Part shown: positions 30,186-37,725 of the stretch, piece after piece
Numbering within the stretch: position 1 is the first letter of the stretch
Layout of the letters: the number at the start of each line of letters is the position of its first letter
NCBI GenBank assembly: GCA_028709545.1
Contig: JAQVWT010000004.1
Location: forward strand, 1 to 37,854
Reading direction: 5' to 3'
Length of the DNA stretch: 37,854 bases
From: Bacilli bacterium
GTDB lineage: Bacteria; Bacillota_I; Bacilli_A; RF39; UBA660
Notes under the pieces: model-generated
What the model was told of the DNA's origin: nothing
The model's database searches: none
What the model saw: the letters and a program-made list of their open reading frames with translations, nothing else
Translations under genes and position numbers: made by a program

Positions 30186-30229
30186 TGATATTATCAGTTA
30201 TCTTCTAGTACAGAGCGTTTTTGTTAGTG

Positions 30230-30664
30230 TTATTTTTTATATAAATAATATGAACTCTCAGCATCATTATACATTTCATTTGTTTTTATCTGAATTTCTC
30301 CAAAACAGTCTTCCCATTTAAATTTGACATGAATAGCTTGATAATGATTTTTGCCACATGGCTTTTTTATATAATCACTTACTGTATTTATCGTTATTTT
30401 TTTAATATTAATTATTTGTTTTAATATTTCATAACAATCTTCAATATTATTTACTATTATACAAAAACCTATTAAATCATCAACAGAATTAATATCACAT
30501 TTTATTTTATTCATCCGTTTTAAATAACTATCAACTGTTTTAATTCTAAATTTAATCCATAAAATATTTTCCATATCAAGACTTTCATAAATTAAATTAA
30601 AAAGAGATGGAAACTTTTTAATTGCATTGCTTCTAATATCAATTGCTTTTTCTGTTTGATTCAT
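30230..30664 (-). CDS. Minimal RelA/SpoT-type synthetase-domain protein (144 aa)
   Basis: RIKTVDSYLKRM, DDLIGFCIIV, DYIKKPCGKNHYQAIHV, GEIQIKTNEMYNDAESSYYLYKK align by eye with the RelA/SpoT synthetase core. Confidence 0.7.
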   Translation of the reverse strand: MNQTEKAIDIRSNAIKKFPSLFNLIYESLDMENILWIKFRIKTVDSYLKRMNKIKCDINSVDDLIGFCIIVNNIEDCYEILKQIINIKKITINTVSDYIKKPCGKNHYQAIHVKFKWEDCFGEIQIKTNEMYNDAESSYYLYKK

Positions 30665-30704
30665 TTATACCACTTTCTTCTTGTATTATATCTCAGTCAA
30701 AGAA

Positions 30705-30731
30705 AAAATAACACTAGTTCAGTGTTATTTT
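30705..30731 (-). terminator. Terminator after spoVS copy 1 (11-bp perfect stem)
   Basis: AAAATAACACT-agttc-AGTGTTATTTT. Confidence 0.8.
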
Positions 30732-30997
30732 GATTCAACTATTAATTTAATAGCGGTTTTTTCAACCCCATCGATTGTAATATCACTAAATGCTGGTATT
30801 ACAACTAGATTTTTCCCACTTGGAGCTACAAATCCACGTGCTATAGCAATTGCTTTAATTGCTTGGTTAAGTGATCCCGCTCCAATAGTTTGTAGTTCAA
30901 CAGTACCATCTTGTCTAAACACATTAGCAATAGCTCCTGCTACTTTACTTGGATTACTCTTGCTTGAAACTTTTAATATTTCCATTCCTACCTCCAC
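30725..30997 (-). CDS. spoVS: Stage V sporulation protein S, full-length copy
   Basis: MEILKVSSKSNPSKVAGAIANVFRQDGTVELQTIGAGSLNQAIKAIAIARGFVAPSGKNLVVIPAFSDITIDGVEKTAIKLIVESK. Confidence 0.95.
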   Translation of the reverse strand: MEVGMEILKVSSKSNPSKVAGAIANVFRQDGTVELQTIGAGSLNQAIKAIAIARGFVAPSGKNLVVIPAFSDITIDGVEKTAIKLIVESK

Positions 30998-31219
30998 TAA
31001 AATATATGAAAGTAAGATGGATTTAGAATAAAATATAATTTTAATCCTTTATTCTTGAATTGATAATCAAATTTTGTTCAGCTAATATTGTTTTTTAACC
31101 CCTTCCTTTATGACAAAGTTATGACCAAAAAAATATATGATAATAGTATATCTTACATTACTATGAATTTAGCGTTTATAATAATTATCATTAGCTATAA
31201 GCATATTGTTATCGTCCAG

Positions 31220-31401
31220 TTAAACAATCGGTGTTCTATCTGTTATTGATGCACCTTTTTCGTTTCTATAATATTTTGTAGTGTAATAAACATAAGAAAT
31301 TATATTTGAATTTTTTAAATCTCCTATATATTCTTGTGGCAGGTTATAAAAGTTATTACTATATACAAAGTTTCAATTTTATCTAGTACTTTATAATCCA
31401 T
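31220..31401 (-). pseudogene. Degraded small ORF with one frameshift, family unknown
   Basis: MDYKVLDKIETLY / SNNFYNLPQEYIGDLKNSNIISYVYYTTKYYRNEKGASITDRTPIV* readable in two frames. Confidence 0.35.
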
Positions 31402-31509
31402 ATTTAGTCTAACATTTAAATTTATATGTAATTATTTTGGTCTCAGTATGAATTATGTTTTGGGTTTTAATAAATAAATTTATTTAATATATCATTAGGA
31501 GTATCCATA

Positions 31510-31578
31510 ATTGCACAAAGATTAAAACATTTAAGGTTAGAAAATGGTTTACCGCAAGTAAAATCAACTAATTTTTAA
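31510..31578 (+). pseudogene. Possible remnant of an XRE-type HTH regulator N-terminus
   Basis: IAQRLKHLRLENGLPQVKSTNF* resembles the start of HTH_XRE domains, then stops; no start codon identified. Confidence 0.3.
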
Positions 31579-31593
31579 AGATATTTTTAATTG

Positions 31594-31646
31594 TAATATA
31601 TTTTTATACTGTTTAATTACTTAATATATTTTTATACTGTTTAATT
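31594..31646 (+). repeat. Two 25-bp direct repeats TAATATATTTTTATACTGTTTAATT immediately upstream of the -35 box
   Basis: 31594-31618 and 31622-31646 identical. Confidence 0.85.
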
Positions 31647-31648
31647 TC

Positions 31649-31677
31649 TTTACATATTTTACCAATTAGTGTATTAT
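31649..31677 (+). promoter_or_regulatory. Putative sigma-A promoter TTTACA-N17-TATTAT
   Basis: -35 at 31649-31654, -10 at 31672-31677, 17-nt spacing, upstream of the nucleotidyltransferase operon. Confidence 0.6.
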
Positions 31678-31703
31678 ATTAATAATTTTAGGTGGTGGTT
31701 ATT

Positions 31704-32939
31704 TTGGAAAAGTGTAATTTTAATTATTTATATAATGAACCTAATTTAAATGATATAGAAAATTTTATAATTCAGCTTATCAAGAAATATAATATACATT
31801 TTAAAAATCTGCAAATCTTGAATGAAAAAATCCTATTAAGTTATAATAAAGACGAATATATAACACTAATAAAAACACATAAAAAAATAATTATAAGAAT
31901 TATTAAAGAAGTTATCGGCTTTTTTCCACAACTGTCACATATACCACATATAGTTTTTATTCATGGCAGTTTTGCTAAAACTCTAAATAGATTAAATAGC
32001 GATATAGATTTAAACATCTTATACCCTAATAAATTTAAAAATGAAGTTTTACCACTTGAAGAAATCATTTCAATTATTTTACAAAAAGTTATTGGTTATA
32101 GTGGTCGAGATAAAATACATAATATGATGATATACACTCTTGACAATATAAATAAAGATAAAATCGAATCCTCCCAAGATTGCCATATTACTTTTCCAGA
32201 TGGTCAAATTTATCAATATAAATGTCGTCCAAACTATGATGAAGTAATGTATAAGATTAAACATTCCACTAGAGATTATAAAGATTTCACAGATTATATT
32301 AGTAATAATATAATCTTGGGTAAATGTGAAGAATGGTGTTATTCTTATGAAACTATATCTACAAACTGTGAAGACTACGATTTGTATAAAATGTTGAAAG
32401 ACAATGATGAATTTAATATACAAAACATCGATAAAAGCATTTTTAATAATTTAATTATGAGTTTTAAAAATAAGATTAATGAATATCCTCTTGAAATAGA
32501 ACACAATGCAACAATTAGCAATATAAACTACAACTGGAAAGTTAGAAATTTAGGATTTATATATAAAACTTTAGCAATAATAAGACGATACTTATTTATA
32601 AATGGTACAATTGTAAATGGTTTAAATTTTTTTGAAATATTTGGCAATCCAGTGTTTACAAAGCTGTTCTCAATTGAAGAACTAAAACAAATTGAAAATA
32701 TTATTTTTAAATATATTTGGCAATTATCAAGAATTGAAAAAGTTTTCTCTACCAACCAAATAAATTTCAGTTCCAGAAACTACAATAAAATAGAATATCG
32801 TGATATTTGTGAAATATATGATAATTTATATAATGAAGACTTTAAAACTGTTCAAAATGAAGTAACTAACGAGTTATATAAATCTTTAAATAAAGCATTA
32901 ACAAGAATACATAGTAGGCAGGAGAAAACATATGAGTAA
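31704..32939 (+). CDS. Nucleotidyltransferase-fold protein (ORF track starts 31692; TTG at 31704 better placed relative to AGGTGG)
   Basis: NTase motif FIHGSFAKTLNRLNSDIDLNILYP (GS-x-DxD), helical C-terminal half. Confidence 0.72.
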   Translation: MEKCNFNYLYNEPNLNDIENFIIQLIKKYNIHFKNLQILNEKILLSYNKDEYITLIKTHKKIIIRIIKEVIGFFPQLSHIPHIVFIHGSFAKTLNRLNSDIDLNILYPNKFKNEVLPLEEIISIILQKVIGYSGRDKIHNMMIYTLDNINKDKIESSQDCHITFPDGQIYQYKCRPNYDEVMYKIKHSTRDYKDFTDYISNNIILGKCEEWCYSYETISTNCEDYDLYKMLKDNDEFNIQNIDKSIFNNLIMSFKNKINEYPLEIEHNATISNINYNWKVRNLGFIYKTLAIIRRYLFINGTIVNGLNFFEIFGNPVFTKLFSIEELKQIENIIFKYIWQLSRIEKVFSTNQINFSSRNYNKIEYRDICEIYDNLYNEDFKTVQNEVTNELYKSLNKALTRIHSRQEKTYE

Positions 32940-34017
32940 AGTAGTAATGACAATGCCAATTAAACCTCAAAAAGAAACTAATATTGGAATGTATATCGCC
33001 CCAACATTAATGAATGTTTTGAGTGATATTCTAGTATGCGATAATACAATGGCTATTAATTTATTAAATACCTACAAAGATAAAACTGAAGAGTTATCAA
33101 TATTTTTAAATGATTTAAATCGGCAAGGAATAAAATACAAGAATTTATTTATTGATAACGAACATACTGAGGAAATATTACTATTAGTTGAAAAATTAGT
33201 GAGTGATGGTCTTATTCAAAAATCGTATGAAGAAGTTTTTAGATGTGATTGCGGCAAGGTTGATATGTTAAAACAAGGAATCAATCCTAGTGTTAATAAA
33301 TTGTATTATGAAAAAAACAATATATATTATTGTAAGGATTGTAATACTATATGTAAATCATTCAAAGAAGAAGTTTTAACATTTGCATTACCTAAAGATA
33401 TTGATGATTCTTTATTAATAGTGCCAACTTTTTTAAAAAATGATGCTAATCACTTAAGTAAAACTTTTAAAGGTAGCAAATTACTTGTTTCAAAACAAAG
33501 AGAAACTGGTCATCAAATTTTAGTAAACATTAAAACTTTTAATATAGATGTCGACTTCATTTGGACTAATTACTTTAGGCTATTTGATAACGAACAAATC
33601 ATTATGCTTGCAAGTAATCATCAAACATATCAAATGTATTTATTGAATTATTTGAATAAAATTATATCTGGTAATGAAATTTGCTTTATCGCTAATCCTT
33701 ATATGAATCAGTCAAAAAACTTAAATCCGCTAGAAGCATATGAAAAGACATCAGACGAAATTTATAAAAAATTGTTTATTTTATATAATCTGAAATGGCG
33801 AAAAAAAAATTGTGAATGGTCTAACAGTACAATAGATTATTTAAGTAATATAAGTACTACTAGAAGAAACAATTTATACAAAGTTATTCAAGATTGCGGA
33901 AAAAAATTTGATGAAAGTAAAATGCCAATAGATTTATATTTAGAAAGCATTTTGCACAAAGGAATAAACATGCAAACTAATATTCCTGAATCAAAAAAAC
34001 TAGTAAAAAAATTATAA
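32932..34017 (+). CDS. MetRS-like class I aminoacyl-tRNA synthetase homologue, degenerate signatures, no anticodon-binding domain
   Basis: Zn-knuckle CDCG...CKDC, LLVSKQRETGHQILV (cf. ISRQ..WG), IDVDFIWTNYFRLF (cf. VYVWIDALFNYL), YMNQSKNLNP at KMSKS position, KETNIGMYI at HIGH position. Confidence 0.6.
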   Translation: MSKVVMTMPIKPQKETNIGMYIAPTLMNVLSDILVCDNTMAINLLNTYKDKTEELSIFLNDLNRQGIKYKNLFIDNEHTEEILLLVEKLVSDGLIQKSYEEVFRCDCGKVDMLKQGINPSVNKLYYEKNNIYYCKDCNTICKSFKEEVLTFALPKDIDDSLLIVPTFLKNDANHLSKTFKGSKLLVSKQRETGHQILVNIKTFNIDVDFIWTNYFRLFDNEQIIMLASNHQTYQMYLLNYLNKIISGNEICFIANPYMNQSKNLNPLEAYEKTSDEIYKKLFILYNLKWRKKNCEWSNSTIDYLSNISTTRRNNLYKVIQDCGKKFDESKMPIDLYLESILHKGINMQTNIPESKKLVKKL

Positions 34018-34050
34018 TAATAGTAAAATAGAATATGGAGATGATAAAAA

Positions 34051-34737
34051 ATGTATAGTGTACTTTTTAGTAAAATAGAGTTTGGAATGGATTTAGTACT
34101 TGAACCATTGAAGAAAGTAGTTAAACCGAATTCTAAAGTAGCAATTTTCCCTTGGGCTTTTCCTATCGAAATAACTTCTGAAGAATTTGAAAATGATTAT
34201 TTTCAAATTGATGGGAGAAGATATAATAAATATTTTAATGAATTAAAAAAATTAGGAATAAATAAAAAAAACATAATAATATGCAACCCTTATAAAAACA
34301 AAAAAAAAGAATTACAAGAAATTATTAAAAATAGTGATATTTTATTATTTCCTGGTGGTAATCCTGAAATGTTTTTTAAGAAAGTGTTGCACGATACTGA
34401 GTTAATATATGACTTTAAATATTATAAAGGGATAGTTATTGGTGAAAGTGCTGGAACAGAATTACAATTAAAAAGATATTTTATCACGAGTAAAAACAAT
34501 TACTATAAATACTTTGCTTTTTATGACGGCTTTGGTTTAATAGATAATGATTTTTTTATTGACGTGCACACACAAAATAATATAACTTATCTTAACGAAT
34601 TAAAAGAACACTCTAATAATACTAATTCAAATATTTATGCAATATTTGATGATGGTGCTCTTATATATAATAGAAAAACAAACAATATAGAACAATTTGG
34701 TAATATTATGATAATTGAACCTAACAATAATGATTAG
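34051..34737 (+). CDS. Peptidase S51 (peptidase E / class I glutamine-amidotransferase-like) family protein
   Basis: LLFPGGNPEMFF, nucleophile elbow GESAGTE, DGFGLIDNDFFIDVHTQ. Confidence 0.8.
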   Translation: MYSVLFSKIEFGMDLVLEPLKKVVKPNSKVAIFPWAFPIEITSEEFENDYFQIDGRRYNKYFNELKKLGINKKNIIICNPYKNKKKELQEIIKNSDILLFPGGNPEMFFKKVLHDTELIYDFKYYKGIVIGESAGTELQLKRYFITSKNNYYKYFAFYDGFGLIDNDFFIDVHTQNNITYLNELKEHSNNTNSNIYAIFDDGALIYNRKTNNIEQFGNIMIIEPNNND

Positions 34738-34741
34738 GTTC
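34717..34741 (+). terminator. Operon terminator after S51 peptidase
   Basis: GAACCTAA...TTAGGTTC stem followed by TTTCTTTT. Confidence 0.7.
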
Positions 34742-34955
34742 TTTCTTTTGTCTGTGCTGACTTATTCACATATTATTTCTGTTGATACTAATTTTTTTGT
34801 AATATAAAATTCTTTTAGATTAAATAGGAAAAAAATTTTTAAGAATAGATTATGTGTTTTATCATATAAAAAAACATAAATATAATTCTGTGTTTTCTGA
34901 ATTTATTTATATTTACTTTCTCAATTAGCAGTATATTGCTACGCAACCCCCATGT

Positions 34956-35192
34956 TTATAAGGGTTTTGTTAGATGAATAGTTACTTCTTCGATTGAATG
35001 AAATTGATTCTTTTCTGGAGTGACGAGCCCTCTAGCTATTGCAATTGCTTTAATTGCTTGGTTAAGAGATCCAGCTCCAATAGTTTGTAGTTCAACAGTG
35101 CCGTCTTGTCTAAATACATTAGCAATAGCTCCTGCTACCTTACTTGGATTACTCTTGCTTGAAACTTTTAATATTTCCATTCCTACCTCCAC
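34956..35192 (-). CDS. spoVS: SpoVS-like, copy 2, altered/truncated C-terminus
   Basis: First ~54 aa match copy 1, then LVTPEKNQFHSIEEVTIHLTKPL*. Confidence 0.8.
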   Translation of the reverse strand: MEVGMEILKVSSKSNPSKVAGAIANVFRQDGTVELQTIGAGSLNQAIKAIAIARGLVTPEKNQFHSIEEVTIHLTKPL

Positions 35193-35247
35193 TAAAATAT
35201 ATGAAAGTAGAATGGTTTTAGAATATAGAAAAAAAATTAATATCTAT

Positions 35248-35650
35248 TTAACTAATTAATTTTTTTATTAGTATTTCGGAATTTGGATAAAAAGGCAACA
35301 TATATATATTTAAAACTAAATCAAATTTTCTTTTGAGATTTAAATCATCTATATCAGAATTAATAATTTCAATTCTTTCTTTATAATCTACTAATTTATT
35401 TTTAGCTTGTTTTAACATTTCAGTAGAATAATCTACAAGTACACCACTAGAGTTAGGATAAGACTCTAAAATCAACTTTGACCACCCTCCTGTTCCACCA
35501 CCTACATCTAAAAATGTAAATTATTTGATAATGCCAAATTATCTTCAATCAATCTCCATAAAAGATCATCGCATAGTTTCCAATACAATTTTTGATTATT
35601 ATAGTCATATGAACTTGCAATAGCATTGAAATGATTTTGAACTACTTTTT
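35248..35650 (-). pseudogene. SAM-dependent methyltransferase, frameshifted and C-terminally truncated
   Basis: KKVVQNHFNAIASSYDYNNQKLYWKLCDDLLWRLIEDNLALSNN in one frame, then TFLDVGGGTGGWSKLILESYPNSSGVLVDYSTEMLKQAKNKL in another; ends shortly after NIYMLPFYPNSEIL. Confidence 0.75.
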
Positions 35651-36142
35651 TACAGAACCTGATTTTTCCTCTACATAGCTTTCAAAAAAAATTAGTAACT
35701 CTGGCTTTTTATCTAATATATAATATGATTGTGGTGGGGCAAATTCAGGAAAATTATTTTTAATCATATCTAAAGAAATTTCTTTCTTTAATGGTGTTAC
35801 ATTATTAATAGGTATAGCAAAACCAATGTTTCTATATAAATATTTCATCATATTTTCATAACTTCCTGGTTCACTTTTATCTGCAAGTGTTGATATTTCA
35901 ACTGCATTTCCTATAATCGGCATTCCAAAATCAATTTTAGCCACAACGCTTTTTTTAGTTTTTGATATATATATAAATGCAGTGCATGGTTCTCTTAAAA
36001 ATCTTGTTCTGAATTCATATTCTTTAGTTCCATTTAATATTTGAAGGTAATACTCTTCTCTTAAACTTAATAATATAATTTTAGGTACATTGTTATTTGC
36101 TTCTTGATTAAAGAATGTAATTTGACCATTTTGTTCAAACAT
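35642..36142 (-). CDS. ASCH/PUA-like domain protein
   Basis: IILLSLREEYYLQILNGTKEYEFRTRF is the typical ASCH N-terminal strand-helix-strand signature. Confidence 0.65.
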   Translation of the reverse strand: MFEQNGQITFFNQEANNNVPKIILLSLREEYYLQILNGTKEYEFRTRFLREPCTAFIYISKTKKSVVAKIDFGMPIIGNAVEISTLADKSEPGSYENMMKYLYRNIGFAIPINNVTPLKKEISLDMIKNNFPEFAPPQSYYILDKKPELLIFFESYVEEKSGSVKK

Positions 36143-36155
36143 AATTTTAACTCCT

Positions 36156-36758
36156 TTATTTTTTTAATTTGTATTCTTTTTTATTTAAAATAACGCTAAT
36201 GGCTTCTGTTATTACTTCATCGGGTGTTTTACTATCTGTTTCCAATACTACAAATGGAAAGTTATTAGTTTCCAGAAAACTTATCATTTTATTATAGCCA
36301 TAATCATACATAGCAACATTAGACAAATCTGGGTCTTTAAAATCTCTACTTTTAATTCGCGATATTCTAACATCGATAGAAGCATGCAAGAGTATTGTCA
36401 AATCTGGCACTCCACCTAAATTAATTATTTCTTGTTGTAAAGGCGTTGTTTCTTCATTACCATACCAATAATAATTCGATACATAATGTCTATCATAAAT
36501 AATATTTTCATCATCTATACATCTTGTACCATATAATAAACCCATGCTATATAATAATGAAATTAAAGCTTCATCTTCGGTTTCCCACAACTTCCATTCT
36601 ATGGCTTTTATTTGTTCTACATTAAATCCCATTTCCTCAAATAAGAAAGCAAATGGTCTATCTATATATCTGTAGTTAAATCTTTTTGCAAGTGCTTTTG
36701 CTATAGTAGTTTTTCCAGAGCCGTCCATTCCTTCAATTGCTATTTTCATCTTTACCAC
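36156..36758 (-). CDS. Thymidylate-kinase-like / deoxynucleoside-kinase-like P-loop kinase
   Basis: IAIEGMDGSGKTTIAKALAKRF, IIYDRHYVSNYYW, LTILLHASIDVRISRIKSR. Confidence 0.82.
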   Translation of the reverse strand: MVKMKIAIEGMDGSGKTTIAKALAKRFNYRYIDRPFAFLFEEMGFNVEQIKAIEWKLWETEDEALISLLYSMGLLYGTRCIDDENIIYDRHYVSNYYWYGNEETTPLQQEIINLGGVPDLTILLHASIDVRISRIKSRDFKDPDLSNVAMYDYGYNKMISFLETNNFPFVVLETDSKTPDEVITEAISVILNKKEYKLKK

Positions 36759-36764
36759 CTTACA

Positions 36765-37229
36765 CTAATATAATTCTACATACCACTCATTATTTTTTTC
36801 TATATAAATCATTTCATTTTTATTCTTATCATTAAAAACTTCTAACAATTTTTCAAAATCTTCCGCTATTTCTAAATCGATAATTTTTTCTTCTTCTATC
36901 CAATAATTTTTTCCTTCATCAGTTTCAGGTAATAAATCACCAGAAAATTCAGATGTAGTAAATAGGAATATTAGTTGCCTTTCTTCTTTATCATAATCGT
37001 ACCAATCTTTAATTCCACATATTTCAAGATTTACGATTTCTAACCCTGTTTCTTCTTTAATTTCTCTTTTAACGGAATGAACTATACTTTCACCAAGATT
37101 TACTTTTCCACCAGGAAATGCAACTCCACCCCATTCTTTCACTCTCTCTTGGACTAAAACTTTATTTGTTTTTTTGTCATAAATCCTACACATATTCATT
37201 AACTTAACAATTTCTCTGTTTTTTTTCAT
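36765..37229 (-). CDS. NUDIX hydrolase
   Basis: Complete Nudix box GGKVNLGESIVHSVKREIKEETGLE. Confidence 0.92.
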   Translation of the reverse strand: MKKNREIVKLMNMCRIYDKKTNKVLVQERVKEWGGVAFPGGKVNLGESIVHSVKREIKEETGLEIVNLEICGIKDWYDYDKEERQLIFLFTTSEFSGDLLPETDEGKNYWIEEEKIIDLEIAEDFEKLLEVFNDKNKNEMIYIEKNNEWYVELY

Positions 37230-37413
37230 TTACTAAAACTCCTTGATATAATTTTAGCATATTTATATAATAAAAAAAAGTGATATAAAAAGCCGTTAAA
37301 AAGTAATGTATAAAGAGGCAAATCTTTCCAAAGTAGTTAACTTCCGATAATATCTTGAATATATTTTATAATATAAAATATATATAAAACAATACTGATT
37401 TAGAAACAATATA

Positions 37414-37441
37414 AAAACCACAATTTTACTTTTGTGGTTTT
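37414..37441 (-). terminator. Putative terminator hairpin AAAACCACAA...TTGTGGTTTT
   Basis: 10-bp perfect stem, 8-nt loop, downstream of spoVS copy 3. Confidence 0.65.
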
Positions 37442-37482
37442 GAATTTATATATCTTTGCTTTCTCAATTTAACAGTATAACG

Positions 37483-37725
37483 CTATGCAAACCACCTGTT
37501 TATAACGATTTTTGTTAGATGAGTAGTTACTTCTTCGATGAAATGAAATCGCTTCTTTTCTGGAGTGACGAACCCTCTTGCTATTGCAATAGCTTTAATT
37601 GCCTGATTAAGAGATCCTGCTCCAATTGTTTGCAGTTCAACAGTACCATCTTGCCTAAATACATTTGCAATAGCACCTGCTACCTTACTTGGATTACTCT
37701 TGCTTGAAACTTTTAATATTTCCAT
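37483..37725 (-). CDS. spoVS: SpoVS-like, copy 3, altered/truncated C-terminus
   Basis: First ~54 aa match copy 1, then FVTPEKKRFHFIEEVTTHLTKIVINRWFA*. Confidence 0.8.
   Translation of the reverse strand: MEILKVSSKSNPSKVAGAIANVFRQDGTVELQTIGAGSLNQAIKAIAIARGFVTPEKKRFHFIEEVTTHLTKIVINRWFA

Larger units (their letters stand above)
29041..30225 (+). mobile_element. IS1595-type insertion sequence with 8-bp TSD (TTTTTGTT)
   Basis: 27-bp perfect TIRs CGCTCTGTACTAGAAGATAACTGATAA at 29049-29075 and reverse complement at 30191-30217; identical TTTTTGTT at 29041-29048 and 30218-30225; encloses a DDE transposase. Confidence 0.93.

Noticed and set aside
30681-31031. Plus-strand ORF over spoVS copy 1 (and the similar 35020-35259 ORF over copy 2)
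   Set aside because: Antisense shadows of the spoVS copies; their similarity only reflects spoVS duplication
31594-31646. CRISPR-like repeat
   Set aside because: Only two copies with a 3-bp gap and no spacers; better explained as promoter-proximal operator repeats
32079-32755. Minus-strand ORFs inside the nucleotidyltransferase gene
   Set aside because: Antisense to a gene with clear promoter, motif and operon context
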